DNA of 14,646 bases from an uncultured beta proteobacterium (GTDB lineage Bacteria > Pseudomonadota > Gammaproteobacteria > Burkholderiales > Burkholderiaceae_C). The notes beneath the pieces are model-generated. The model was given only the letters and a program-made list of their open reading frames with translations. It did not search any database and had not been told where the DNA came from. Numbering within the stretch: position 1 is the first letter of the stretch; the number at the start of each line of letters is the position of its first letter. The stretch covers positions 1-14,646 of the forward strand of contig CAILKA010000322.1 of assembly GCA_903834645.1 (NCBI GenBank), in the 5' to 3' direction. Of the stretch, positions 6,618 through 14,544 are shown one piece after another. A program made the translations under genes and the position numbers.

Positions 6618-7993
6618 GCAGCCAGGGCGCTCAGTGGTGCCCCGTTCAGGGCAGGCAACCCGGCAGGGTGCGCACCGCGCCCGACCGCCACATGCTCGAA
6701 GCCGAGCTGCCGCACCAGCGCCGGGTCATAGAGGTTGCGTCCATCCATGATCACGGGCGTGCGCAGGGCCTTGCGCAGCCCTGCGAAGTCAGGGCTGCGG
6801 AACTGCCGCCACTCCGTGACCACCACCAGCGCGTCCGCCCCCTGTGCCGCCTCCATGGGGTCGGCCACCAGAGTCAGGCCGGGGCGTTCCCCCATCCGCG
6901 CCTGCATGGCCGGCATCGCCACGGGGTCGAAGGCGCGCACCGAGGCCCCACGCGCCAGCAACTCCTCGATCAGCACCAGGCTCGGCGCCTCGCGCAGGTC
7001 GTCGGTCTCGGGCTTGAAGGCCAGGCCCCACACGGCAAAGGCGTGCCCGCGCAGGTCGGTGCCGAAGCGCTCCACCAGGCGCCGCCCGAGCAGCCGCTTC
7101 TGGTGCTCGTTGACCTCCTGCACGGCGCGCAGGATGCCCATGTCCACGCCCGAGCCCTGACCCATGTGGGTGAGGGCGCGCACGTCCTTCGGGAAGCACG
7201 AGCCGCCCCAGCCGCAGCCAGCGTAGAGGAAGTGCGTGCCGATGCGCGGGTCCGAGCCGATGCCCAGTCGCACCTGCTCGATGTCCGCGCCCACGCGCTC
7301 GGCCAGCGTCGCCATTTCGTTCATGAAGCTGATGCGCGTGGCCAGCATGGCGTTGGCCACGTACTTGGTGAGTTCGGCGCTCCTCACGTCCATCAGCACG
7401 ATGCGGTCACGATTGCGCAGGAAGGGGGCGTAGAGGGCGCGCATCAGGAGCGTGGCCTGCTCGTCATCCGAGCCGATCAGCACCCGGTCGGGGTGCATGA
7501 AGTCGTCGATGGCTGCACCCTCCTTGAGGAACTCGGGGTTGGAGACGACTGCGAAGGGCACGAGCGCCTGGCGCGTGCGCAGGCCCTCCACCAGCGCCTC
7601 GCGTACGCGCTGGGCCGTGCCCACCGGAACCGTGCTCTTGTTGACCACGACCTTGTAGTCCTGCATGTGCGCGCCGATGCACCGCGCCACCTCGAGCACG
7701 TGGCCGACATCGGCCGAGCCGTCCTCGGCCGGGGGCGTGCCCACGGCAATGAAGACGATCGTGCCGTGCGCCACAGCCTGTGCCGCGTCGGTGGTGAAGC
7801 GCAGCCGGCCCGCGGCGACGTTGCGCCGCAGCAGCTCGGCCAGGCCTGGCTCGTGGATGGGCACCTCGCCGGCCTGCAGCCGCGCCACGCGGGCGTCGTC
7901 GACGTCCGCGCACAGCACGCTGTTGCCCATGTCCGACAGGCACGCCGCGCTCACCAGGCCCACGTAGCCTGCCCCGAAGACGGTCACTTTCAT
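6614..7993 (-). CDS. ugd: UDP-glucose 6-dehydrogenase
   Basis: This 459-residue cytoplasmic enzyme oxidises UDP-glucose twice with NAD to give UDP-glucuronate, a precursor for surface sugars and some glycolipids. The N-terminal Rossmann domain has GAGYVG (7-12). NKSTVPVGT (118-126), NPEFLKEG (152-159), Lys210 and the catalytic Cys266 in GCGWGGSCFPKD (259-270) are all present. The C-terminal domain has GLAFKPETDD (323-332) and DGRN (417-420). No key residue is missing. The ATG 7991-7993 was chosen because it directly precedes the Rossmann strand and has an AGGAG at the right spacing; the frame is open further upstream but that part is psd in another frame. It overlaps the psd stop by 4 bp (ATGA) and the zntB start by 4 bp. 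Confidence 0.95.
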   Translation of the reverse strand: MKVTVFGAGYVGLVSAACLSDMGNSVLCADVDDARVARLQAGEVPIHEPGLAELLRRNVAAGRLRFTTDAAQAVAHGTIVFIAVGTPPAEDGSADVGHVLEVARCIGAHMQDYKVVVNKSTVPVGTAQRVREALVEGLRTRQALVPFAVVSNPEFLKEGAAIDDFMHPDRVLIGSDDEQATLLMRALYAPFLRNRDRIVLMDVRSAELTKYVANAMLATRISFMNEMATLAERVGADIEQVRLGIGSDPRIGTHFLYAGCGWGGSCFPKDVRALTHMGQGSGVDMGILRAVQEVNEHQKRLLGRRLVERFGTDLRGHAFAVWGLAFKPETDDLREAPSLVLIEELLARGASVRAFDPVAMPAMQARMGERPGLTLVADPMEAAQGADALVVVTEWRQFRSPDFAGLRKALRTPVIMDGRNLYDPALVRQLGFEHVAVGRGAHPAGLPALNGAPLSALAA

Positions 7994-8889
7994 GAATGCT
8001 CCTGGTGGCCCGGCAGCCGCATCAGGGGCTGCCCGGCCTGGATGCGCCGGCCGGTCTCGATGCCGGGGGCCAGCGTGAACCCGGAAGGGGCGAAGACAAG
8101 GATCGTCGAGCCGTGCTGGAACCAGCCCAGCTCCTCGCCCTTGGCCACGGGGTGGGCCAGGCGGTGCTCCTGCGGGCCGCTCGAGCGCCTGTGCAGCAGC
8201 AGGTCCAGGCAATGAAGCCGGATGCTGGCCACGAGGATCGCCGCCACCGGCACCAGGGCGATTCCATGCCCGCCCTCGCGCAGCCGCAACCCGATCACCG
8301 CGCGCTCGTTGCGACAGAAGAGCCGCTGCACGCGCGCCAGCGCGATCGGGTTGACGTTCCAGGTGTCCCCGTGCAGGTGCGTGACCTGCTCGACCACCGC
8401 GTGGTGCGGGGCGTGGAAGCGGTGGTACATGGCCGAGGTCAGGCGCAGCGTCACGAAGGAGCCGCCCTCGAAGCCCGAGGCTTCGCAGCCCGGGCCAAAC
8501 AGTTCGGCCACCGAATACGGAAAGCCCTTGGCCTGCCAGACCATGCCGGCGCGAACCTCGCCGCAGGCGCCGACGATCCCGTCACAGGGGCTGGCCAGCA
8601 CACCCGGCTGCGGGTCGAAGGGGCGTGCCCCAGGGCGCAACTCGCGCGTGAAGCAGGCCTGCAGGCTGTCGAAGCGCCGCTCCTTCGCCTCCGAGAGGTC
8701 CAGGTCGGTGAAGAGGCGCCACACCGCGATCGACAGCCGCGTCAGCAGCGGGCTGCGCAGGCCGCTCCACCACCCCATGAAGCGCGTGAGCGCAATGCGC
8801 GGCACGCGGTTGGTGAGCAGGAAGTTCAGGTCTTCCTGCTGCCACACGGCCCGCAGGCCGCCCGGCCGCGGATCAGTGCGGACGGACAT
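7990..8889 (-). CDS. psd: Phosphatidylserine decarboxylase proenzyme
   Basis: This membrane-associated enzyme makes phosphatidylethanolamine from phosphatidylserine. It cleaves itself to form a pyruvoyl group. The 299 residues contain SPCDG (Asp103), YHRFHAP (His156 and His159) and the self-cleavage site HGST (Gly260-Ser261), matching the Asp-His-Ser triad of the family; the commoner form of the last motif is LGST. The length is normal. The start is uncertain: ATG 8887-8889 is preferred, while an in-frame GTG at 8911-8913 adds 8 residues. Either start overlaps the end of the Mpo1-like gene (stop 8873-8875). The stop overlaps the ugd start. The usual pssA partner is not in the window. Confidence 0.93.
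   Translation of the reverse strand: MSVRTDPRPGGLRAVWQQEDLNFLLTNRVPRIALTRFMGWWSGLRSPLLTRLSIAVWRLFTDLDLSEAKERRFDSLQACFTRELRPGARPFDPQPGVLASPCDGIVGACGEVRAGMVWQAKGFPYSVAELFGPGCEASGFEGGSFVTLRLTSAMYHRFHAPHHAVVEQVTHLHGDTWNVNPIALARVQRLFCRNERAVIGLRLREGGHGIALVPVAAILVASIRLHCLDLLLHRRSSGPQEHRLAHPVAKGEELGWFQHGSTILVFAPSGFTLAPGIETGRRIQAGQPLMRLPGHQEHS
7996..8000 (-). promoter_or_regulatory. Ribosome-binding site of ugd inside psd
   Basis: An AGGAG-like Shine-Dalgarno sequence lies in the last codons of psd, about 5-6 nt before the ugd ATG. Together with the ATGA stop-start overlap, it supports the short ugd start rather than a longer one. Confidence 0.6.
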
Positions 8890-9538
8890 GTTCCATCGGG
8901 TCGATGAACTCACCGCGCATCAGGTGCAGCGGTGCCTTGTGGTACAGCCAGATGTCGTGGAACGGGTCGGTGAGGATCTTGGTCATCCACACCAGGGCCG
9001 TGAGCAGGTCCTGCTGCCACCACAACTGCGCCACGCGAAAGGCGAGCCCCGTGACACCCAGCGCCAGCCAGGCGATGCCCACGTCGTGTACGTAGCCCGC
9101 AAGCGAGGTGGCCGGCTCGATCGCGCCCAGGAGCGAGGGCTCGGCCCACAGCACCACCGGCATGGCTGCCCACACCGTCATCAGAACGACCTTGCGGCGG
9201 ATGTTGTAGCCCACCTTGATCGCTTCCTTGTGTGCATCGGTGGCCTGGTTGACATGGTCGTAGCCCCGCGGCTCGAAGAAGAAGTGGCCGGCCTGGCGCG
9301 AGGTCATGGAGACGCACCAGGCCAGGATCGCCGCCCAGGCCGGGTCGACAAAGAGCAGCCCGTAGGCCACGACGAAGCTCAGCGCACTGAGCAGGTGCAG
9401 GCTCTGGTTGATGCGGCTGTGGTGGTAGTAGCGGTGGTCGTCCCAGCGCTGGATCTCGAGCTCGCGAAGAAATCGGTTCAAGGCGGTCCTCGTGAAGGTG
9501 GATGGGCCGCAGCCCGGGTTGGCCGTTGCGCCGCGCAT
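8873..9538 (-). CDS. His-rich integral membrane protein, Mpo1/DUF962-like
   Basis: This is a 221-residue membrane protein with about four hydrophobic segments (near residues 47-63, 66-79, 117-131 and 153-170). Conserved-looking His clusters face the same side: DDHRYYHHSR (33-42), GHFFFEPRGYDH (84-95) and DPFHDIWLYH (191-200). The order HH-R-N, hydrophobic pair, then GHxxFE recalls Mpo1/DUF962 proteins, of which yeast Mpo1 is an iron-dependent 2-hydroxy fatty acid dioxygenase. That assignment is by motif memory and is moderate. The start ATG 9536-9538 has AGGA 8 nt upstream; an in-frame GTG at 9599-9601 would add 21 non-hydrophobic residues. It is the first gene of the psd-ugd-zntB chain and overlaps psd, which favours a lipid-related role. 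Confidence 0.6.
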   Translation of the reverse strand: MRGATANPGCGPSTFTRTALNRFLRELEIQRWDDHRYYHHSRINQSLHLLSALSFVVAYGLLFVDPAWAAILAWCVSMTSRQAGHFFFEPRGYDHVNQATDAHKEAIKVGYNIRRKVVLMTVWAAMPVVLWAEPSLLGAIEPATSLAGYVHDVGIAWLALGVTGLAFRVAQLWWQQDLLTALVWMTKILTDPFHDIWLYHKAPLHLMRGEFIDPMEHVRPH

Positions 9539-9636
9539 GCTGCTGTTCCTGCATGAAATCTCGGTGACCGAGCCATGACGGACATGTCTCGGAAACTTCA
9601 CGAGATCGTCATGTCTGCTCGCGACGATCGGGCTCC
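9539..9636. promoter_or_regulatory. Divergent intergenic region with several dyads
   Basis: The 98 bp between the lipid operon and the glycosyltransferase must hold both promoters, but no clear -35/-10 pair is visible. It holds three palindromic elements: CTCGGT-G-ACCGAG (9560-9572), GACATGTC (9581-9588) and GATCGTC...GACGATC (9604-9610 and 9623-9629). CATGTCT occurs twice (9583-9589 and 9610-9616). These are candidate operator sites. Confidence 0.4.
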
Positions 9637-10893
9637 ATGCCCCTGGACGAAACGCTGCTCGAGGTGGAGGAGTTCCAGGCCGCGCGTCGATCCCTGCGCG
9701 TGGCCGTGGTGACGGAGACCTATCCGCCCGAGGTCAACGGCGTGGCCATGACGGTGGCGCGCACCGTGCAGGGCCTGCAGGACCGTGGGCACGCGGTGCA
9801 ACTTGTGCGCCCGCGGCAGCATGGTGCCGACGAGGCGGCCAGCGGCGAGGCGCTGCACGAGGTGCTGATGCGCGGGCTGCCGATCCCGCATTACCCGGGC
9901 CTGCGCATGGGGGTGCCGGCCAAGCGTTCGCTCGTGAGGCGCTGGTCGGTCCAGCGGCCCGACATCGTCCATGTGGCCACCGAAGGGCCCCTGGGCTGGT
10001 CGGCCCTGCAGGCTGCCAGGGTGTTGAAGCTGCCGGTGACCTCGGACTTCCGCACCAACTTCCACGCCTACAGCCGGCACTACGGCGTGGGCTGGTTGCG
10101 CAAACCCATCGTCGCTTATCTGCGCCGCTTCCATAACGCCTGTGCCTGCTCGATGGTGCCCACGGAGGCCCTGCGTGCCGATCTGCAGGCCTGCGGCTTC
10201 GAGCGCCTGCGCGTGGTGGCGCGTGGGGTCGACACCGCGCTCTTCGACCCGGCGCGCCGGGATGGCGAGCTGCGGCGCCTGTGGGGGGCTGGCCCCGAAG
10301 ACTGCGTGCTGCTGTGCGTGGGACGCCTGGCCGCGGAGAAGAACCTCGGCTTGCTGGCCGAGGCCTTCGAAAAGGCACGCGTGCAACGGCCGTCGCTGCG
10401 CCTCGTGCTGGTCGGAGACGGTCCGATGCGAGAGGCGCTGCAGCGCAGGCTGCCCGACGCCCACTTCGCGGGAACCCGCACGGGCGCCGATCTCGGGCGG
10501 CACTACGCTTCGGCAGACCTCTTCGTGTTCCCGAGCCTGACCGAGACATTTGGCAACGTGACCCTGGAGGCCTTGTCGAGCGGGCTGCCGGTTGTCGCCT
10601 TCAACTGCGCGGCGGCCGGGCGGTTCGTGATTCCGGGGCGGCAGGGTTGGCTCGCCCCGCCCGATCAGCCGCACCAACTCCTGGAGGCAGTGCTCGATGC
10701 GGTGAAGCTGGACGCCTCCGCGATCCGGGCCATGGGCGAGGCGGCTCGCGCCAGCCTCGTGCACCACGGCTGGGAGCAAGTGGTCGGGCAGTTCGAGGCC
10801 TGTCTGCTCGAGGCTCTGGACAGGGTCGAGCAGCCTGCGCAGGCGCTTGCGCAGGGCAGTCGGCGACAATCGATTTTTCGACCTCTCGCATAG
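9637..10893 (+). CDS. GT4-family glycosyltransferase
   Basis: This 418-residue GT-B fold enzyme is like the GDP-mannose-dependent alpha-mannosyltransferase / SqdX-like subgroup of family GT4. The N-terminal acceptor domain has VTETYPPEVNGVAMTV (25-40), DIVHVATEGPLGW (109-121) and SDFRTNFHAYSRHYG (136-150). The C-terminal donor domain has VGRLAAEKN (228-236; Arg230, Lys235), LVGDGP (258-263) and the EX7E motif E303...E311 in TETFGNVTLE. It lacks a signal peptide and is probably peripheral at the inner membrane. The donor and acceptor cannot be read from sequence. The divergent neighbours psd and ugd make a lipid acceptor and a UDP-sugar plausible. The ATG has no strong Shine-Dalgarno sequence. 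ppx follows after 11 bp. Confidence 0.87.
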   Translation: MPLDETLLEVEEFQAARRSLRVAVVTETYPPEVNGVAMTVARTVQGLQDRGHAVQLVRPRQHGADEAASGEALHEVLMRGLPIPHYPGLRMGVPAKRSLVRRWSVQRPDIVHVATEGPLGWSALQAARVLKLPVTSDFRTNFHAYSRHYGVGWLRKPIVAYLRRFHNACACSMVPTEALRADLQACGFERLRVVARGVDTALFDPARRDGELRRLWGAGPEDCVLLCVGRLAAEKNLGLLAEAFEKARVQRPSLRLVLVGDGPMREALQRRLPDAHFAGTRTGADLGRHYASADLFVFPSLTETFGNVTLEALSSGLPVVAFNCAAAGRFVIPGRQGWLAPPDQPHQLLEAVLDAVKLDASAIRAMGEAARASLVHHGWEQVVGQFEACLLEALDRVEQPAQALAQGSRRQSIFRPLA

Positions 10894-10904
10894 CGACTCC
10901 CCCT

Positions 10905-12419
10905 GTGACGAACTCCGAAGACCCAGGGCTGCTGGCCGCAGTCGACATGGGCTCCAACAGCTTTCGGCTCGAAATCGGCCGCCTCGCGGGCGGGCGGTAT
11001 CGGCGGCACGCCTACTTCAAGGAGACCGTGCGTCTGGGCGCAGGGCTCGATGAGCAGGGGCGCTTGACTGAGGAGGCGGTTGAGCGGGGCCTGGCTTGCC
11101 TGGCCCGCTTTGCGCAGGAACTGCGGGGCTTCGATCCGGCCCACGTACGGGCGGTGGCCACGCAGACGATGCGCGAGGCCGCCAACCGCGACGAGTTCCT
11201 GCGCCGAGCCCAGCCCGTGCTCGGCTTTCCGATCGAGGTGATCTCCGGGCGCGAGGAGGCGCGGCTCATCTACACGGGCGTCTCGCATCTGCAGCCCTCG
11301 GAAGACAGCCGCCTTGTCGTGGACATTGGCGGACGCTCGACCGAGCTCATCCTAGGCCAGGGTGCCGTGCCCACGAGCGCCGAGTCCTTCCCAGTGGGCT
11401 CGGTCGGGCTGTCGCTGCGCTTCTTCCCCGAAGGCCGTCTCACGGCTTCCGCCTTCCGGGCTGCGCAAGTTGCTGCCGGCGCCGAGTTCGAGGAGGCCTT
11501 GCAGGCCTTCGCACCGCAGCGCTGGTCGGTGGCACTGGGCTCCTCGGGCACGGTGGGGGCGGTGTCGCAGATCCTGGAGCGTCTGGGCTGGACCGACGGG
11601 CGCATCACGCCGCGGTCGCTGTCTGCCTTGATGCACGCCTGCATCGAGGCCGGACATGTCGACGCGCTGGACCTGTCCGCGGCGTTGCGCGAAGACCGCC
11701 GCCCCGTTCTGCCTGGAGGCCTGGCCATTCTCTACACCCTCGCGACCCACTTCGGCATCGAGGAGCTCTATCCAGCCAAGGGTGCCCTGCGCCAGGGCGT
11801 GATCGTGGACCTGCACCAGCGCTGGCAGGTGGCGATGGAGCAGGGTGGCCTGGACCTGCGCGACCGCACGGTGGCTGCGCTGCAGCAGCGCTTCGGCGTG
11901 GAGGCTGCCCAGGCGGAGCGCGTGCACGCGCTGGCCGAGCACCTGTTCGAGCAGGTGCAGCCCGATGCCGACGCGCAGGCGCGCCGTGAGCTGGCCTGGG
12001 CCTGCGAGCTCCACGAGGTGGGGATGGCGGTGTCGCACCACGACTACCACCGCCATGGCGCCTACCTGGTGTCGAACCTCGACGCCCCGGGCTTCTCGCA
12101 GAGCCAGCAGCGCCGGCTGGGGCAGCTCGTGCTGGCCCAGCGCGGCGGCCTGCGCAAGGTGGAGGAGTGGCTGGGCGACGAGCGCTTCGCCTGGCGAGCG
12201 TTGTGCCTGCGCCTGGCGATCATCAAGTGCCACAGCCGCCAGGAGGTGGACCTGCAGGCCTGGAGCCTGAGCAGGCAGGGCAGCCGCGCGCTGCTGGTGG
12301 CCGCACCCGGCTGGTCCGAATCGCGTCCACGAACCTCCTATCTCCTGCACGAGGAGGCGAAGGCCTGGACGCGCGTGGGCAGTCTCGGCCTGGAACTCTC
12401 CGGCGTGGCCGAGCCCTGA
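10905..12419 (+). CDS. ppx: Exopolyphosphatase (Ppx/GppA family)
   Basis: This 504-residue enzyme removes phosphate from polyphosphate chain ends; it may also act on pppGpp. It has the ASKHA fold motif AAVDMGSNSFRLEIG (11-25), a TQTMREAANR segment (87-96), the catalytic SGREEARLIYTGV (114-126; Glu117/118) and DIGGRSTE (140-147). The C-terminal HD-like region reads ELHEVGMAVSHHDYHRHGAYL (368-388), close to Ppx. The length matches Ppx rather than the shorter GppA. The start is GTG 10905-10907, the only start codon before the nucleotide-binding strand; it lacks a Shine-Dalgarno sequence, so coupling to the glycosyltransferase 11 bp upstream is likely. It is convergent with ppk. Confidence 0.93.
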   Translation: MTNSEDPGLLAAVDMGSNSFRLEIGRLAGGRYRRHAYFKETVRLGAGLDEQGRLTEEAVERGLACLARFAQELRGFDPAHVRAVATQTMREAANRDEFLRRAQPVLGFPIEVISGREEARLIYTGVSHLQPSEDSRLVVDIGGRSTELILGQGAVPTSAESFPVGSVGLSLRFFPEGRLTASAFRAAQVAAGAEFEEALQAFAPQRWSVALGSSGTVGAVSQILERLGWTDGRITPRSLSALMHACIEAGHVDALDLSAALREDRRPVLPGGLAILYTLATHFGIEELYPAKGALRQGVIVDLHQRWQVAMEQGGLDLRDRTVAALQQRFGVEAAQAERVHALAEHLFEQVQPDADAQARRELAWACELHEVGMAVSHHDYHRHGAYLVSNLDAPGFSQSQQRRLGQLVLAQRGGLRKVEEWLGDERFAWRALCLRLAIIKCHSRQEVDLQAWSLSRQGSRALLVAAPGWSESRPRTSYLLHEEAKAWTRVGSLGLELSGVAEP

Positions 12420-12430
12420 GTTCAGGGGCT
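12412..12430. terminator. Inverted repeat spanning both ppx and ppk stop codons
   Basis: AGCCCTGA (12412-12419) pairs with TCAGGGGCT (12422-12430), with one bulged base and a very tight loop. Both stop codons lie in the arms. There is no T-run on either side, so it is a weak bidirectional terminator candidate. No other terminator fits in the 2 bp between the genes. Confidence 0.35.
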
Positions 12431-14509
12431 GTGCAGTCTCATGAGCGCGGCCTGCGCACTCACCCCTGAGTCCGAGACGCGCGTGTAGCGGCCTTGGGCG
12501 TCCAGCTCCCAGGCGTCCCGCGTGTCGTGGAGGTAGGGCACGAGCGCCTCGTCGATGACGCGCTGGCGCAGCAGGGGATCACGGATCGGCCAGGCGAGCT
12601 CCACCCGCCGGAACATGTTGCGCGACATCCAGTCCGCGCTGCTGAGGTACAGCACCTCCTCGTCCTCGCCCGGACCCCAACGGAAATAGACGATGCGCGA
12701 GTGCTCGAGGAAACGGCCGATCACCGAGCGCACGCGGATCCGCTCGGTCTGGCCGGGCAGGCCCGGCGGAAGCATGCAGGCCCCGCGTATCACCAGGTCC
12801 ACCGAGGCGCCTGCACGCGCAGCCTCGGCCAGGGCGGTGATCAGTGCCGGGTCGGTCAGCGCGTTGGCCTTGAGCACGACCCGCGTGGCGATTCCTTGGG
12901 CAGCGGCTTGCCGCACCTGCTCGAGGTGGCGCAGCATCCGCTTGTGCAGCCCGAACGGAGCCGCGACGAGATGTTGCGGTTGGCGCAGACGCGCCTGGCT
13001 CGCCAGTTCCTGGAAGACGGTCTCGGCGTCCCCTGTCAGGCCGGCGTCGGCCGTGAGCAGTCCCAGGTCCGTGTAGAGCCTCGCCGTCCTCGGGTTGTAG
13101 TTGCCCGTTGACAGGTGCAGGTAGCGTCGCAGCCTGGGCATCGCAGCCGGGCGCCTGTCGCGTGAGCCCTCGTGCTCGCGGCGCGTCACGAGCAGCAGCT
13201 TGGCGTGCGTCTTGAGCCCCACCACGCCGTAGACCACCTGCACGCCCACCGCCTCCAGGCGATCGGCCCAGTTGATGTTGGCCTCCTCGTCGAAGCGAGC
13301 CTTGAGCTCGACGACAACCGTCACTTCCTTGCCCCGGCGCGCCGCCTCGAGCAGCAGTTCCATCAGCACCGACTCGGCCCCCGTGCGGTAGATCGTCTGC
13401 TTGATGGCCAGCACCTGAGGGTCCTCGACGGCCTCGCGCAGGAACTGCACCACCGGCTCGAAGCTGTCGAAGGGGTGGTGCAGCAGCACGTCGTGCTCGC
13501 GCAACTGGTCGAACAGGGGGCGGTTGGCCACCAGGCCCGGGGCCGGGTAGCGCGGCTCGAAGTGGGGAAAGCGCAGCACCTCTCCCTCGGCCTGGTCGAT
13601 GAGCTGGTTGAGCCGCACCAGATTGACGGGGCCGTTGACGCGGTACAGCGCCGAAGGCGCAAGCGCGAACTGCGACAGCAGGAAGTTGGCCAGGCCGTCC
13701 GGGCAGGAGCTCACCACCTCCAGGCGGATCGCCTGCCCGAAGTGGCGCGTGGTCAGTCCGCTGCGCAGGGCCTGGCGCAGGTTCGTCACGTCGTCCTCGT
13801 CGAGCTCGAGGTCGGAGTCGCGTGTGACGCGAAACTGCGAAAAGGCCTCCACTGTGCGCCCCGGGAACAGCTCGCCGAGGTGCGCGCGCATCACGCTCGT
13901 GAGCAGCACGAAGCCCTGCCGGCCCGGGCACAGCTCGTCGGGCAGGCGGATCACGCGCGGCAGCACCCGCGGCACCTTGACGATGGCGATGCGGTTCTCG
14001 CGGCCGAAGGCGTCGCGGCCATCGAGTCGCACGATGAAGTTCAGCGACTTGTTGGCCACCGTCGGGAACGGATGGGCGGGGTCGAGGCTCACCGGCACCA
14101 GCAGCGGCCGCACCTGGCTCTGGAAAAACTGCGCCACCCAGCGCCGCTGGGGCTCGTCGCGCTCCGCATGGTTGAGCACGACCACGCCCTGGCGCTGCAG
14201 CGCGGGCATCACCTCGTCGTTGAAGAGGCGGTACTGCTCGGCAATCAGGGCGCGCGCCTCCTCGCACAAGGCCGCCAGGTTCGAGGCGGCGCCGTTGCCG
14301 ATGCTGCGCGCGGCTTCCACCACGTCTGCCATGCGTACCTCGAAGAACTCGTCGAGGGTGGAGGACACGATGGTCACATAGCGCAGGCGCTCCAGCAGCG
14401 GAACGTCCTCGCGGCTGGCCTGGGCCAGCACGCGGCGGTTGAAGGCCAGGATCGAGCGCTCGCGGTCGAGCAGGGGCAGGGGGGGGACGGAGGGCGCTTC
14501 TGGGGTCAT
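12422..14509 (-). CDS. ppk: Polyphosphate kinase 1
   Basis: This 695-residue enzyme polymerises the gamma-phosphate of ATP into polyphosphate, reversibly, at the inner membrane. All four domains of PPK1 appear: the N-terminal helical domain (LAFNRRVLAQA, SSTLDEFFEVRM), the head domain (PFPTVANKSLNF), and two PLD-like C-terminal domains. The autophosphorylated histidine is in GLKTHAKLLL (His435, the same number as in E. coli). HLSTGNYNPRTARLYTD follows at 465-481. The second active-site histidine is in LEHSRIVYF (His603, equivalent to E. coli His592). The length is typical. The ATG 14507-14509 has AAGG at good spacing. It is transcribed towards ppx, a common arrangement in Burkholderiales. Confidence 0.96.
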   Translation of the reverse strand: MTPEAPSVPPLPLLDRERSILAFNRRVLAQASREDVPLLERLRYVTIVSSTLDEFFEVRMADVVEAARSIGNGAASNLAALCEEARALIAEQYRLFNDEVMPALQRQGVVVLNHAERDEPQRRWVAQFFQSQVRPLLVPVSLDPAHPFPTVANKSLNFIVRLDGRDAFGRENRIAIVKVPRVLPRVIRLPDELCPGRQGFVLLTSVMRAHLGELFPGRTVEAFSQFRVTRDSDLELDEDDVTNLRQALRSGLTTRHFGQAIRLEVVSSCPDGLANFLLSQFALAPSALYRVNGPVNLVRLNQLIDQAEGEVLRFPHFEPRYPAPGLVANRPLFDQLREHDVLLHHPFDSFEPVVQFLREAVEDPQVLAIKQTIYRTGAESVLMELLLEAARRGKEVTVVVELKARFDEEANINWADRLEAVGVQVVYGVVGLKTHAKLLLVTRREHEGSRDRRPAAMPRLRRYLHLSTGNYNPRTARLYTDLGLLTADAGLTGDAETVFQELASQARLRQPQHLVAAPFGLHKRMLRHLEQVRQAAAQGIATRVVLKANALTDPALITALAEAARAGASVDLVIRGACMLPPGLPGQTERIRVRSVIGRFLEHSRIVYFRWGPGEDEEVLYLSSADWMSRNMFRRVELAWPIRDPLLRQRVIDEALVPYLHDTRDAWELDAQGRYTRVSDSGVSAQAALMRLHSP

Positions 14510-14527
14510 CCGCGGACCTTGCCGCGG
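14510..14527 (-). promoter_or_regulatory. Hairpin at the ppk start with the ribosome-binding site in its loop
   Basis: On the transcript CCGCGG (14522-14527) can pair with CCGCGG (14510-14515) around the loop CAAGGU. The loop holds the AAGG Shine-Dalgarno sequence (14517-14520) and the stem ends directly at the AUG. This could limit or control ribosome access. Confidence 0.45.
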
Positions 14528-14544
14528 AAATATGACAACTTCAA
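14526..14544 (-). promoter_or_regulatory. Weak Pho-box half-site upstream of ppk
   Basis: The minus strand reads TTGTCATATTT, similar to one half of a PhoB box (CTGTCATA). The expected second half is poor on both sides, with at most 4 of 7 matches. It lies just upstream of the hairpin and may instead be part of an AT-rich promoter -10 region. Confidence 0.2.

Noticed and set aside
7994..8212. Upstream extension of ugd to 8212
   Set aside because: The extra residues are psd read in another frame, and the ATG at 7993 has a ribosome-binding site and starts exactly at the Rossmann fold.
6566..8215. Plus-strand open frame of 549 codons across ugd
   Set aside because: The product is His/Arg/Gln-rich without recognisable motifs, and ugd on the other strand has every catalytic motif.
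9598..10869. Minus-strand open frame of 423 codons opposite the glycosyltransferase
   Set aside because: No motifs in the product; the plus strand carries the EX7E glycosyltransferase. Shadow frame.
11322..11346. DIGGRSTE in Ppx instead of the DIGGGSTE of E. coli as a lost residue
   Set aside because: I believe this Arg also occurs in betaproteobacterial Ppx proteins; without an alignment I cannot call it a defect.
13650..13672. Another match to the GCGCAAGCG core of the paired repeat, inside ppk; also near 2331 and 9097
   Set aside because: Matches are only 10-13 bp in GC-rich DNA and explained by common codons; they do not extend.
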